Of a DNA stretch of 64,000 bases, positions 46,517 to 58,638 are shown piece after piece. The DNA is from Sugiyamaella lignohabitans. Lineage: Eukaryota > Ascomycota > Dipodascomycetes > Dipodascales > Trichomonascaceae. The stretch's first letter is position 1; each line of letters starts with the position of its first letter. Under the pieces are notes generated by a model. The model did not search any database, was not told the DNA's origin, and was given only the letters and a program-made list of their open reading frames with translations. The position numbers and the translations under genes are program-made. The DNA lies in the NCBI RefSeq assembly GCF_001640025.1, contig NC_031674.1, forward strand, positions 2,046,001 through 2,110,000, read 5' to 3'.

Positions 46517-48700
46517 ATGAATATTCATCGGTGTCGTTTTGTCGACTACACTCCTCATACCATTACGGCGTTATCGTTTAACCTGCCCAGTGTAGCATCT
46601 AACATACAACCTCCATCTACACTTCGTTTGGCAGTTGGTAGATCAAATGGTGATATCGAGATTTGGAATCCTAGATGGTCTTGGGTCCATGAAATCACTT
46701 TAAAAGGTGGCCAAGGACGGTCTATTGAAGGTCTAGTCTGGTCAAAGGGTGGCAACCGTTTGTTCTCCATTGGTGGATCCACAAGTATTACTGAATGGGA
46801 CCTTAATACAGGTTTACCAGTCTTGAGCCACGATTGTAATGCCGGCGTTGTGTGGTCATTAGCAATCTCCCCGGATGGTGAACAATTAGCTGCTGGTTGC
46901 GACAATGGTACAGTTGTATTGTTAGATTTGTCAAGTGGCATTAAGGGACAGATCGACCATTTAAAAATTCTCCAGAGAAGCAATAATAGAATTATGAGTT
47001 TGGCTTGGAAAGGTGCGAACCAGGTTGTTGGAGGTTGTTCTGACGGTAGAATCAGAGTATGGAGTACCGAATCTAGCAATAACGGTAGAATACTGGCCAC
47101 AATGAAAGTAGATAAGTCGAGACTTGACGAATCCACTTTAGTATGGTCTGTACTTGTGTTACCTAACAAGCAGATTGTTAGTGGTGACTCGACTGGTAGC
47201 ATCAAGTTCTGGGACGCACAAAACTTCTCTTTATTACAAAGTTTTAAATCACACGAAGCGGATATCTTGTGTCTCGCAAGTAATTATAAGGGCAATACGA
47301 TATTTTCGGCCGGCGTTGATAGAAAGATTGTCAGCTACAAAATTGTCAATTCTAAACTGAAGAGATGGGCTTCTGTCAGCAACCGTTTATTGCATGCACA
47401 TGATATTAGAGCCATGACTACATTTGAAGCGAAAGGCACCAGTTTTCTTATTTCTGGTGGTGTTGAAAGGACTCTGGTGATAAATTCTGTCACCAACTTC
47501 ATGGATGGAATGTTCAGAAAAATCCCAATTACTCGCCACAGACCTTGTGTGCAGGCGATCTCAGAACCAAGATTATTGATGTTATGGAACGATCAATCTG
47601 TAAAGATCTGGAAGGTTGATGAGTATATTGAGCCCGATGCAGAAAGCCTGCAGAGCGAAGAGAAAGGAAAGCGACTAGTGGCCAAGATCACTCTCAACTG
47701 TGAAGAAAATGTCACGTCGGCAGCTTTGTCTGAAAACGGATCTCTTTTGGCGGTGTCGACTTTGGCAGAAACTAAATTATTCGAGCTGACTCCATCTGAG
47801 AATGGTAGTCGCTTATTGGTACAAAAGTCAAATGAAGCAAATGCTCTTAGTTCACTGGGTGCTAGCATTATACGATTCAGCCAAGATTCATCCAAATTAA
47901 TTGCTGTGACCCCCGAATCGGATATTGTCGTTTATAATGTTGCAAATGATGAGTTGATTGAAGAATCAAGCGTAAACGACTCAGATGACGAGGATGATGA
48001 ACAAAACTTCCATGCCGCTTCCAGTAGAAACATCTTCCGCTTAAGCGTATCGAACTGTGGCAAATATGTTGCCACTGCCAGACCCAACGGACAAATCAAT
48101 CTGTTTGAAATTACGAAAACTCAAGTCCGACCCCTTGGACTACTTACAAAGCTTAACAGTGCACCCACTGCGCTGAAATTCACACTTAAAAATACTTTGA
48201 TTATCGCTACAGCTGAAATCAAGGTTCTCGAATTTGACATTAACACAAAATCTTTAACCCCTTGGTCAAGAAGAAATTCCGATTTACTACCTAGAGATCT
48301 TATTAACCTAGTAGATAAATGTTGTGGCATCTTTTTTGAACCATGTTCACCCAATCGTGTATGGTTGTGGGGTGCCAACTGGCTTGCATTCCTTGATCTC
48401 GCTCAGAATATGCCATTTCAACGAGTGGCAAAACGTAAAATTGATAGATTAGGAGTTGATGAAGAAGAAGATAGAGCCACGACTCAAGAAATCCGCAAAT
48501 CTCTCCCTTTAAACGGTCACGATGTCAATGGTACTGCCGACAATGCCTCGACTTCTGTACCCTTTTGGATGACTCTAAAATATAGACCCATGCTTTTGGC
48601 AGACACACTCGGTGCTGGCGAACTAGTTGTTATTGAGAGACCCCCATTCGACGTTCCTCTTCCTCCTGCTTTCTGGTCAAACCACAAGATCAAAGTGTAA
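46517..48700 (+). CDS. UTP4: SSU processome WD40 protein Utp4 (cirhin)
   Basis: Protein of 727 aa (S. cerevisiae Utp4 is 776). The N terminus MNIHRCRFVDYTPHTITALSF and the repeated WD40 blades (SNGDIEIWNPRWSWV, TSITEWDLNTGLP, NGTVVLLDLS, DGRIRVWST, TGSIKFWDAQN) match Utp4/CIRH1A, including the tandem beta-propeller layout. An acidic loop (DSDDEDDEQ) lies near 485. Utp4 belongs to the t-UTP/UtpA complex, which binds nascent pre-rRNA in the nucleolus and starts 40S assembly. No intron is evident. Confidence 0.9.
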   Translation: MNIHRCRFVDYTPHTITALSFNLPSVASNIQPPSTLRLAVGRSNGDIEIWNPRWSWVHEITLKGGQGRSIEGLVWSKGGNRLFSIGGSTSITEWDLNTGLPVLSHDCNAGVVWSLAISPDGEQLAAGCDNGTVVLLDLSSGIKGQIDHLKILQRSNNRIMSLAWKGANQVVGGCSDGRIRVWSTESSNNGRILATMKVDKSRLDESTLVWSVLVLPNKQIVSGDSTGSIKFWDAQNFSLLQSFKSHEADILCLASNYKGNTIFSAGVDRKIVSYKIVNSKLKRWASVSNRLLHAHDIRAMTTFEAKGTSFLISGGVERTLVINSVTNFMDGMFRKIPITRHRPCVQAISEPRLLMLWNDQSVKIWKVDEYIEPDAESLQSEEKGKRLVAKITLNCEENVTSAALSENGSLLAVSTLAETKLFELTPSENGSRLLVQKSNEANALSSLGASIIRFSQDSSKLIAVTPESDIVVYNVANDELIEESSVNDSDDEDDEQNFHAASSRNIFRLSVSNCGKYVATARPNGQINLFEITKTQVRPLGLLTKLNSAPTALKFTLKNTLIIATAEIKVLEFDINTKSLTPWSRRNSDLLPRDLINLVDKCCGIFFEPCSPNRVWLWGANWLAFLDLAQNMPFQRVAKRKIDRLGVDEEEDRATTQEIRKSLPLNGHDVNGTADNASTSVPFWMTLKYRPMLLADTLGAGELVVIERPPFDVPLPPAFWSNHKIKV

Positions 48701-48808
48701 AATATATATTAATAGACATTTGCATTATAAATACCAATTCCTCTTTGCATCTCTAAATTCCGTCTAGAGAGATCTCACTTGCTGTTAAACTGCTTGACCG
48801 TGGCCGCG

Positions 48809-48949
48809 TGCCTCCGGCGACTGGGGCTCTACCCCAGACCCTGTTTGCCCCTCTCGCTCTGCTCGAGTCGTTGCGTCTCGGTCGGGGATCAATATCCTGC
48901 GAAGCAAGAGCTAAGGGGTCCGGGGCAGACCCCCCAGCCGCTGGAGGCA
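48809..48949. repeat. GC-rich palindromic element, copy A
   Basis: A 141-bp GC-rich block about 110 bp after the UTP4 stop, in AT-rich surroundings. The ends are inverted: TGCCTCCGGCGACTGGGG at the left and the complement of TGCCTCCAGCGGCTGGGG at the right, with CTCCGCCCC-like inner hairpins partly decayed. It shares ends and inner boxes (CAGACCC, GCTCGAG, GCGAAGC) with copies at 60782-60840 and 62059-62194. It lies between the convergent UTP4 and RPC82 genes. Confidence 0.8.
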
Positions 48950-49100
48950 CCTGGGCGACCGTAGTGTTTACATCGTTCCTTCATTATATACAGAATACAC
49001 ATCACAATGGGCTGAGGGCCCCCATGCAGCTATAACCATAGAATCGAGTTCAAGTAGGAGATAGAAAACATAATTAATAAAATACAAATGCAATATGCTG

Positions 49101-50969
49101 TTAATAATCTCTAAAGATCCGCACTAATCCTTCGACACGGAAGAGCTGCACAAGAAGCTTCTCTTCGGCTCGTCGAAGTTCGGCAAGCTCTCTCTTTTCT
49201 TGGGCAGAAAGATACGTCTCCTCATTGCCCTTGACGTCTTCTCGCTCAAGTTTAGCAAGCAGGATCGACGAAGTCTTTCGCTCTGATCCTAACCTAGTAT
49301 AGAGCCTGTTCATGGTCTTGTATAGGTCTTGGACTAGAAGTGAGTAGGCTCGAGTAGGCTTGTGAAACCAAAGATAAAAGTTTCTACCAGGAGCACGGTC
49401 ATTCGTTTTTGGGACTTCCTGGAGGTTCAAGCATCCTATACCTTGCAAGTCAGTGAGATGACTGCAGATATCTTTAGATTGTAGTAAAGTAATCTGAGAT
49501 AATAACTTTTCGTCCACTTTGCCCTTCTCTCGAATAACTCGTAACAGTCTGGTTGCAACCGGTCCATATTTACGAGTAATGATATCTTCATATGTGACAC
49601 GTTTAAGATCCTGGACAAGTTCGTTAAATGGAACAAACCATTCACCACCGCCACGATTGCCAACTTTCCGAACAAAACGGATTGGTGAGTCTGCTAGAAG
49701 CTCTAAATGACGGTTGGTAGCCTCAACTGACGTCTTACCGTTAACTGAACCGCTACCATTAGTGCTTCCGTTCATATCACTATGACCATCATCATCATAT
49801 GCGTCATCATCATCGAGCAAATCATCATCGTCATCACCAACATCATCATCTAGACCTCCATTTAGATCACCATCCAATCTTGTCTTTTTTCTCAGACGGC
49901 CGCCATCATCAACCTCTTGCTTTACCTTCCTCTTATTGGAAGGCATAACTATTGACCCCTGGACGTCCAGCTGGCTATCTATACCCTTGGCAACCTCCAT
50001 GGTAGAAATGTTAAAGTCAACGCCGGGCTGGATTTCCTGATTACACCTTGAAATTTTGGATTCGTAACATGCTAATAGTCGTTTATACACTTGTCCAGTG
50101 ACTTTACCGACACGTTTGGATGCTAGTTTCACAAGGTCATTATTCCTTGCTAGTAATAAATATTTTTCGTGGTTAACAGACAAAACGATATCCTTATCTA
50201 CAGTCCAGGATTCATTCTCAGCTGATGCGTTTCGTCTAGAACCTATGATCTTTCGAGCTCGATTAGCCCCTCCATTTTTAGACGCCGTCTCGACTTTTAT
50301 CAGGCCGATATTGGCCTCATCTTTACGAGTCAACAAAGCACTTTTATCTGTTTCAGCAGCGATTGTTGCAGCGCCTTTTTTAGCTATTTCACTTTGAGGC
50401 CCACTTCTGTCTGCGTTAATTAATTTGTAGTGTTTCTGATATAGCTGTCCAAAAATATCCTCAATAGGGTGAAATTCAAAATCATACAACGGGGTCAGGA
50501 TTTTCTGTTTAACAAGACTAGTCATCACAGATGAAATCTCGTTCGAATCTTCAGGCGAATGTGCATCCAGGTAGTCCTGCACTTTCATATGTCCAAATAT
50601 ATGCATGTTCTTTACCACTTCAGCAGCTTTAGATGCTTGAGAGCTGGTATTAAGATTCTCTGAAAACATCTTATTAACAGTTGTGATGATTTGACCAGTC
50701 CATAAAATTGAGTAGCATTGTTGCCAATTAGCATAATAGTACACGTTCTTCGATCCTTCAAGATCCTGCCAGTACAAGACAAATCGGTTCTGAATCAAGG
50801 CCACCAACGTTCTTTGTACAGCAGCAAGGGGTATCTTTGTATTCTTGGAGATTTGAGAAGCAGTTAATCGACCATGAGCGAACAATATAGCGACAATGGA
50901 CGAGGCAAGTTCACCATAGGTGTCTTGCAGGATGACCTCGCAGAGTTCAGCCAGCTCTTTACTAGCCAT
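49101..50969 (-). CDS. RPC82: RNA polymerase III subunit Rpc82 (C82/RPC3)
   Basis: Protein of 622 aa (S. cerevisiae 654). The N terminus MASKELAELCEVILQDTYGE begins the first of the winged-helix domains; KNTKIPLAAVQRTLVALIQNRFVLYW is characteristic of RPC82. Further winged helices occur around residues 90-180 and 430-560, and a C-terminal coiled coil runs through EREDVKGNEETYLSAQEKRELAELRRA in separate segments. A basic/acidic linker with an Asp run (DDDVGDDDDDLLDDDD) is inserted at about 380-410. C82 forms the C82-C34-C31 subcomplex needed for Pol III initiation and DNA opening. The ATG at 50969 is chosen; no ATG lies in frame upstream. Confidence 0.9.
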   Translation of the reverse strand: MASKELAELCEVILQDTYGELASSIVAILFAHGRLTASQISKNTKIPLAAVQRTLVALIQNRFVLYWQDLEGSKNVYYYANWQQCYSILWTGQIITTVNKMFSENLNTSSQASKAAEVVKNMHIFGHMKVQDYLDAHSPEDSNEISSVMTSLVKQKILTPLYDFEFHPIEDIFGQLYQKHYKLINADRSGPQSEIAKKGAATIAAETDKSALLTRKDEANIGLIKVETASKNGGANRARKIIGSRRNASAENESWTVDKDIVLSVNHEKYLLLARNNDLVKLASKRVGKVTGQVYKRLLACYESKISRCNQEIQPGVDFNISTMEVAKGIDSQLDVQGSIVMPSNKRKVKQEVDDGGRLRKKTRLDGDLNGGLDDDVGDDDDDLLDDDDAYDDDGHSDMNGSTNGSGSVNGKTSVEATNRHLELLADSPIRFVRKVGNRGGGEWFVPFNELVQDLKRVTYEDIITRKYGPVATRLLRVIREKGKVDEKLLSQITLLQSKDICSHLTDLQGIGCLNLQEVPKTNDRAPGRNFYLWFHKPTRAYSLLVQDLYKTMNRLYTRLGSERKTSSILLAKLEREDVKGNEETYLSAQEKRELAELRRAEEKLLVQLFRVEGLVRIFRDY

Positions 50970-52655
50970 GATGAACCTTACACCACAGAAAAAAACTAGA
51001 GCCTCAAAATTAACGGCCAATCCAAACCCGTTTGACAAAACTACAGAATATTGGATGGAGGAGATGCGAGTTCACAGCAGGTACTCTAGAACAGGTAATG
51101 CAGATTTGAAAATTAAATCTTCCAGTCAATAATCACCAGTTACGTGTTGAAAGTCCTTATTCTTCGAGATAGTCTCGTAGTTTCCTTTCAAGCCTTAAAG
51201 AACGATTTTTCTAGCATCCAAACACCCCCGAAAAATATTTGGACCCTGGTGAAATTTCACAGCCGTACAGAGGATCTCACAAGTATTGTTACCACTAACA
51301 AAATAAAGATATAAATCCAAAAAAATTGAATATCTAGAAGTGGTATGCAATAGATATTCTTTCTTATTCTGTTCCGATGCCTCTTTCCAGTGCAAACGAA
51401 AGGTTTTTGTTGGCAAAACAGAAAGTTTTGTATCGTGAACTACCGGCCCTGCTGTATCAATATTTTTCGTAGAGTCTTTCTGTACACATAAATTTCCACT
51501 TGCATGAGAAGATGATGGGCGACCAAACCTTCCTGTCCTTTACAAACATATTCTGGACGCTATAAACAAATCTGTCAAAGTCACGTGCATTTATACACTT
51601 CTCTCTACAACCAGGGCCGATATTAACAATATTTTACCAACTGTTGCCTTGAGCTGAAATCAGATGTTGGGGCAGCTGGTTTTGCCATTAACGGTTGCTC
51701 GTCTCGCAGTTGTAGAGCGAATATCGTCTCAACTCAGTTACAAGCATGAAATGCCTACAAAGGGGCATATACTTCAATACAGACAGTAATTACGCGGTAG
51801 TAAACTCCATTATCACGCATCACGCGCCACATCCCGTTAAAACGATAAATGAAGCGATAATATCGGAACAGATAGTGACTGATTGACTGACTGCATGGGC
51901 GCATCAGCTGGTTCTAAGCGGACTAGTAGGAGCATTAATCGGAATTAACACCATCAAAACATAGGCCTCAGTGGTACACACCTGATACACAAGAGTTATA
52001 ATCCAGATTTAAAGTAAAGTGGCACGAATAAAAGATTGCTAATCTATTGCCATTCAAGATCATCCTGGATACAGAACGATAGCGGTTTGATCTGTCATTG
52101 GTTTCACAATTACCCCGTACAGTACTTTATTTACACGAGCATCGACATCTAAGCAGACTTAATATTTGCAGCTGAACCAGTCAAACCTAAAAGAGTTCGC
52201 AAAGCCAACTCAGAGAATTGATCCTACCAATAGGATAAAATCGCATAGATTCTTTGATTGCGAAGTTGTGTTTCAACGGCAAATCGCTTGCAACCGACTA
52301 ACTGTAGTGGACTTACATAAACTCACGCAAAGTTAGAGGTGTTATACATTGAGGTTTGGATATCTCAAATCGATTTCTAGTCAAATCTGTGGATTAACGA
52401 CATTTCGTTGGGAGTCAGTAAGAGCCACCAGTTTATCATTGACACTGTTGGAATCCAGTTGAGCAGGTCTATATCAACAGTCTTGGCCTGACCGGTGATT
52501 CCACAATAACAGTCATCTATCAAGACTGGCAGCGCGATCCATCAAATCTGAAGAAAGTGATAGCCAAAGAGGTCGGAAGCGACGTAGCACAATCTATTGC
52601 TCCTATATGAACATATGTTTTAAAATCGAGGGCACCTGTTGACTCGGTTGCCAAG
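50970..52655. other. Intergenic between divergent RPC82 and ATG13
   Basis: 1.7 kb without a supported gene. TCACGTGC occurs at 51581-51588. The frame at 51195-51416 and others are short and unrecognised. The length is generous for a shared promoter, and an unseen RNA gene is possible. Confidence 0.5.
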
Positions 52656-55600
52656 ATGTCGACTTCGGTGCGGGAATCATACAGCCCTGTGAAGCTAAAT
52701 CAAATTGTACAGGTGAGTATATTTTACACATTTAGAGTGTCTTCTGAATTTCTAGTGGCTGAAGATTATAATTTTGAGAATCAACGAGTCAGAAAGATTG
52801 TATACGCTTAAATGAGAATCATGAGAACTAGTTCATAAACGAACTGTCTCTGATGTGGTACAATACGATATGCCAATACGATATGCCATTCTTTACACTG
52901 TGACTCTTGGACTACTTTAGCAAGAGAAGGAAGAAGATATATTGTTGGTATCCGAGCGTAATAACTAACACTGAATAGAATTATTTTGTCAAGGCAGCAC
53001 AGGTGATAGTTCACTCGCGCGTGGTAGTGACACCGGCATATATTAAGGGAACGTCGGATCCGAAAATCAACAAGTGGTTCAATGTCGAGTTAGAAGAACC
53101 CGAAAGCTTTCGAGAGGATCTCAAATTGTGGAGACAACTCGACGTGGCGAGTGCTGAGGGAGACGCTTCCAATGTTCCGCCATTAGTAGTGGAAACATAT
53201 CTGGATTTGCGCATGCTGAACGAGCAGCAGTCCCTGTTATTTATAGATTCTAACGGCAAGAGTTGGAATGCGACTAAAGGCACTAAGAAGACCGAAGTTG
53301 TACTAGAGCGATGGGTTATTGACTTATTATCTATCGACCGACATGGAGGGGTGGGTGGAACAGGTGGACCCAGTGGTGAGGGCTCAGCAAGTGGTGGTAG
53401 TGGTAGTTCGAGCGGCTTGTCAGACGATGGGTTTCTGTCTGATCTGCCAGTTGTTTATAAAAAGGCTATAGTGGCTTTTAGGTCACTATATACATATTTG
53501 CATCTCATGCCAAGTTGGAACTTGAAGAGAAGACTTTCCAAGGCTAAATTAAACATATCGCCTATTTCGATAGGATGTAGGATTATTAACGGCGCACAAC
53601 CTATTTCAAGCCGAGGGCGAATCGGGCTCACCAAGAACTTGAAGGGAGATGAAGGTTCTAACGATTCACATTTGGATACATTCCATTTCAGCAATGTTGA
53701 GACCCCAGTAGGAGCTCTACGGATTTCAGTTTCATTTCGTACGAATACGAACTTCCGAATCGGAGATTCTGAAATGCTATTGAGCAGTCATTTCTTGAAT
53801 ATGGATCAGACAACCAGAACCCACGTTTCTGGAAGTGGTTCCAGTGGTAGTGTAGGAATGAGAATGCAACCAGCTGCTAATGTCAGTGATGAAAGTGGAC
53901 TGGGTCCAGAGCCGTCAAGTATTTCGGCTGCATCTACTGCTACAGGATCAGTGTCGACATCTGGACAGGGGCATGGTATAGGGGCAGCTGCTACAGTGGG
54001 TGGTTCAGGATCCGGTTCAGGGTCTGGTTCAGGGTCTGGTTCGTCGTCTCGACGCGGATCGTCTACTGTCTCTGGAACAGCCCCGCTTACAAATTCATCG
54101 TACTCTCCAAGCCCGACGTTGTCATCTTCACCACATCCAAAACCTTCTGTATCGTTTATGCAGCCATTTAAATCACCATCTACTGCATCATCCGGATTTG
54201 AAATCTTACAACAACAGCAGCAGTTTCAGCATCCACAACAGCAAGGAGGCATGGCCAATTCCCCAAGAAAACCGTCTGTGGGAAGAATCCCGTCCAATAG
54301 TTCAATGGCGGCGCTGAGAATTCCCAAGAGAACTCTTTCGACTGCCTCAGCAACATCAATTAACTCTGTTTCGTCGGGTAGAAGCGGTGCTATAGGAATA
54401 ACTGGGAACCAACCGGGTCCTAATATCCCAAATAGTGTGGGTTCTAATGAAGCAATTGTTTCTTCTTTCGGTAGCAGTTCTTCGGCTCCACGTTACAGCA
54501 GCAGTTTTGGATCGCGTGGCCAATGGCCTCGATCGGGATCGATTACGAGCGTTTCACGGAGTAACCGTCCATCTTCATTTGTAGGGGATCCTTCTAGTGT
54601 AGGGAGTAGCTCTTCGTCTCTGATGGACCCGGGATCTGGGTTATACCTGGCTAGCAATGACTTGGGAAATTTTGTTAAGATGGTTGATTCAGCTCACCGG
54701 CCCTTCAGTTCTTCACCTAGTAGTGGCAGTGACGGTGGTGAGTCTCGTGTTTTGAGTGGTGGTAATGATTTAGTTGGTGACACCACCTCAAATGTAACTT
54801 CCACTTCCACTATGACTACTAATACTAGTTCACAAAAGCAAAACCCCCTAGCTCGCTTCCAGATGCTGAAAGATAGCCACAAGGCATTATCCGATTCATT
54901 GCAATCATCAATGTACTTGCCTAAGGAAGATCCAAGAACAACAGCATCTCCAGGATCTAGCCCTCAGGATATTGCTTTATCTACTTCTTCATCTCCAGTT
55001 AGCAAAGGACTCTCACATACGCCTGTTGTTCCGTCACGTCTTAGTGAAGAAATGGTTATTGAGGACACCACAGGTCGCAGAAGTAGAATGGGAAGATCGC
55101 ATACACCGTCGACGGAAGGTGGATCGAGTATCCTTGCGTCCGCTGCAGGAGTTGGCCCAGGATCTAATTTGGCTCGTAGGTCCTCTCGTAGTCGCACTAG
55201 GGGAACGATTCTGTCGATTTATGGCAATGTTGGCGAGCCTAGTACATCTCCCATTTCCAGCTATACGTCGACATCTCCTTTAGACATCCCCATGTCACCC
55301 TCTAATAACTCATCATATTCGCGATCTGCGAGAAGAGAGTCCACTAGCCTGCTAAATAGACGAACAATGGGCTACGATGATCTTCAAGGTGGAGTTGATC
55401 TGGAACCTCATCATCATAGTTTGAATCGTGTTGATACTTTGTCATCAAATGCTGTTCACTCTGGGTCAGTAACAGCTCCAATAACGAGCAGCTCGTCTTC
55501 TAGTGCCAGAAGGCGATCGTTCTACATTGGAGATTATGATGGTCAATATCGTCATTTCCCTGGGGGTGAACACCAGAGTAGAAGCCGTCATGGTAGTAAT

Positions 55601-55870
55601 TCCGGTGGTAACTCTGGTGGTCTGATATCCTCGGCCGGTACAGGAAGCACTGGTCAGCATGCTTCATCTGTTGGTGAAACCTCAGCCGGTGCGGGTACAG
55701 GGTCTCGTTCGACATTACAACAAACATATGATGATGATGAGCTGCTATTTGCGATGAGTGACATGCACATTGTATCACCACCACCAGCGCCTGGATCACA
55801 ATCTGCCGGCTCTAATCCAGGTACAACTCCTGATAACAACAGCCACCAGTATGGCCCAGCCTGGTCATAG
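52656..55870 (+). CDS. ATG13: Autophagy initiation protein Atg13
   Basis: join(52656..52712, 52979..55870), 982 aa. Exon 1 encodes only 19 residues (MSTSVRESYSPVKLNQIVQ). The 266-nt intron has donor GTGAGT, branch ACTAAC and acceptor GAATAG. Exon 2 continues NYFVKAAQVIVHSRV...NKWFNVELEE, the start of the Atg13 HORMA domain (about 15-270). The remaining ~700 residues are Ser/Gly-rich and disordered, with short Gln runs and many Ser-Pro sites, as expected for the TORC1-phosphorylated tail that binds Atg1 and Atg17. It is longer than S. cerevisiae Atg13 (738). The DNA-level Gly/Ser repeats (GSGSGSGSGS at about 54000-54050) may vary in length. Confidence 0.9.
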
Positions 55871-56066
55871 ACAAACCTTTTACAAAATTTTTGCATTTAA
55901 TATCTCTTAACGACACGCGCCATTCACATTTACTATAATAAATATTTTCCTTTTTTCTCATTTATTTCGATGCTGACATGTCCCTAGATCTACTTTTATA
56001 ATTTTTTCTTACTGGTTTTAGTAAAGTCTAAAATAAATATAATTTAATGCATCTGTGGAACAAGTG

Positions 56067-57705
56067 TTATGATGATGAGCTGTAAGCATACTTGGATTTG
56101 GCACGGATCTGGGCACCATAGAAATAAAATAGATATGGAATCGCACAGCATCCTAAAGAAATAAAGGCAAGAAGACTGCCAGCCCATTGGTACCCGAGAC
56201 GATGATACATCTGAATTGTAAACAGAGGAACTGCTGCACCCCAGAATGATCTGACACATGTTTTAGCGGCAAGAGCAGATGCTGCACAGTGTTGATAAGA
56301 ATCAACGAGATAGTTGTTGGCAGAATTATACAAAAAAATGAACCCAAAGCCACACGGCAATCCCGCAAGTGTTGGGCCCACCCAGGATATTGTCGGGAAC
56401 GAAGTCCATGCAAAAATAAATAGGCCGATTGGAACGAACCAACATCCAAACATCATGGGTAGCAGGCGTAGTTCGGCAGGCGGTATCTCGCCTCTGTCTC
56501 GATACTCTTTACTACGTCGATTATAGTCATTATTGACATATCCCGAAAAGGAGGTAGCAAGGAGAACACCAATGGCAATGGGAATGAACGCCAGACCAAC
56601 TTTGAATTCCGGCCAATGCTTACCTTCACCAAAAACAACAGGGTATGCAAAAAAGAACATGTACAGCAGACCGTACACAACCGACATATACAAGGTAATT
56701 AGGAAAACAATAAACTCAGTAAAAAGTTGGGCAGGCTTTAGCAAGGTCGTCTGGATGACTTCTGATAGTGTAGTTGGAACTAAATCACGAGCCGTTACGT
56801 ATCTTTCATCCCCGGTAATTTTTCTCAAGTGCTTTGCTCTCTTAGCAAGAATAGTGTTATGATGGGTTTCAGGAACACCAAAGACTTGAATAATATATAC
56901 CGCACTGCAAAAGATTATTAGCACATAGTAGACCCATCTCCAAGTATTGGCAAAACTGCCGATAAATCCACCGACGAGTGGACCAAAAGCTATTAAAATG
57001 TTAGTCATGAATTATAATTTCCTCGATAGGAATAAATTTGATTGTCTTACCTGGGCCGAGAAAGGGAGCAGCGGAAAACACTGCCATAGCCACACCCCTC
57101 TCTTCATTAATCCACATATCAGCCAAAGACCCTCCTATAATAGTCATAGGAGCAGAGAAGAAAATTCCATCAATGAGACGGCAAACAAGAAGGGTGCCTA
57201 TATTTTTTGCAACAGCGCATGGGATGATGAACACTACACCGAAGAATAATGTGATTACATAAACGGGCCTTCTTCCAACAGTTTCAGATAACGGCGCAAA
57301 TACTAGTGGGCCTACACCAAATCCAATTACAAATAGGGTCACAGTAAGAATAACAACCTCAATGGAGACATTAAAATACTCGGCAACTTCGTTAATATTA
57401 CCGGTTACAATACCTGATGCGAAAGCGATTGAAAAACACAGCAATCCCAAAAACATTGTAATGACCCATTTTCTTAACTTTGTCCATTGGCGAGGATCAC
57501 CCTTGTCATTAGGCAAAAATTCTACGATTCTATATCCAGATACTGTATCGAGTTTGTATTTCCAAGGATCCTTCTCGTTAACATCAGGGTGCAAGGGGTC
57601 TGGGTGTGACTGAATTCGGCGGATCTCGTCATTGTGAGGACCCTCGTACACAGGGTCTACTTCATTAGTATAAAACCTGTCTAGTTTCTCCTCGGATTCG
57701 GACAT
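56067..57705 (-). CDS. MFS drug:H+ antiporter, DHA1 type (12 TM)
   Basis: complement(join(56067..56989, 57051..57705)), 525 aa. The cytosolic N terminus includes the DHA1-style [12 protein letters not shown] just before TM1. MFS motif A is [12 protein letters not shown]. Exon 1 ends ...APFLGP-G; the 61-nt intron has donor GTAAGA, branch GACTAAC and acceptor TTAATAG, and rejoins as [15 protein letters not shown], the conserved motif C of the 12-TM drug transporters. About twelve hydrophobic segments are seen. Such carriers export drugs, polyamines or weak acids at the plasma membrane; the substrate cannot be read from sequence. It is divergent from TIM10 with 933 bp between starts. Confidence 0.88.
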
Positions 57706-58638
57706 GCTGAAAAAAATATTATTACAAACTATGTGAATGGCAGCCTGCTAATTATTAACATTGGACTTTCATGGTTATTTATAATCGGGTCATCTGGACA
57801 AGAGATAATGACGTGCCTGCCGGAAAAACTTCGGCAGCTAATGCAGACTCGATTTAGTCCAGATCAATGTGTCGACGAACAGTGGTTAATTTGGGCTCAT
57901 ATATAAGTCGGGTTTAGTAATGCCCTAAAAAGGTTATGTTGGTGATTGATGAGCCTAACTGCAGCTTTGCTGTGCATGAATGCACAACCCTGCATATACT
58001 TATGTCGGCAAAATCTCGGATTACCATTTGCGTGAAAATATTAACTCCGAGATCTTTCCGAGATACCTATTCACCATCCCCTGAGCGAGCGAGGTCGCGA
58101 GCCATTAATGGTAAACAAACGTGCGTATCGGCAACTGCTTTCCGTCCGAGCCATGCTTGCTTCTCTCGAGTATCATTAATCCCACTGGCGGTCAAGTGCT
58201 GTCTGGTCTCTGATGGTACGTGCTTATACAATTAAATGTCCTAGAATCTAGTAATGTTAGGCGAGAGACAAATTGTAAATGGCGATAATTAGCCCGGGCA
58301 AAAGATCACGAGCATGATTCAAGCTGCCTAAAACCGCATAAGCTCAGCCACTATACGTAGAGGTCTTGTAAAAGCTGATTTTGATACCTCAATAAACGAC
58401 ACCCAGTGGATAATACGATTGCTCCGAAACATCATTTGATCATCAGCGTTACTGCTGGAAATGCTACTCTTAGCTGCCTGTCTAAGATCGGATTGTCTAA
58501 GCCAAAAGTCATGTGATGGCATCACGTGATTTCGATGGTGAAGTAATTGGGAAAATTTGTGTACAGTTGCAGCTTTGATACGCAGTGGCACCCAGTTACC
58601 CCTGATTTTTTAACACTCAGATCTGGTCAGCTGTCAAC
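57706..58638. other. Intergenic between MFS gene and TIM10, with TCACGTGA
   Basis: No convincing gene; a 99-codon frame at 57936-58235 has no recognisable family. A perfect TCACGTGA at 58522-58529 is 110 bp before the TIM10 ATG. Confidence 0.5.

Noticed and set aside
57936..58235. 99-codon frame upstream of TIM10
   Set aside because: No family resemblance and it overlaps the likely MFS/TIM10 promoter region.
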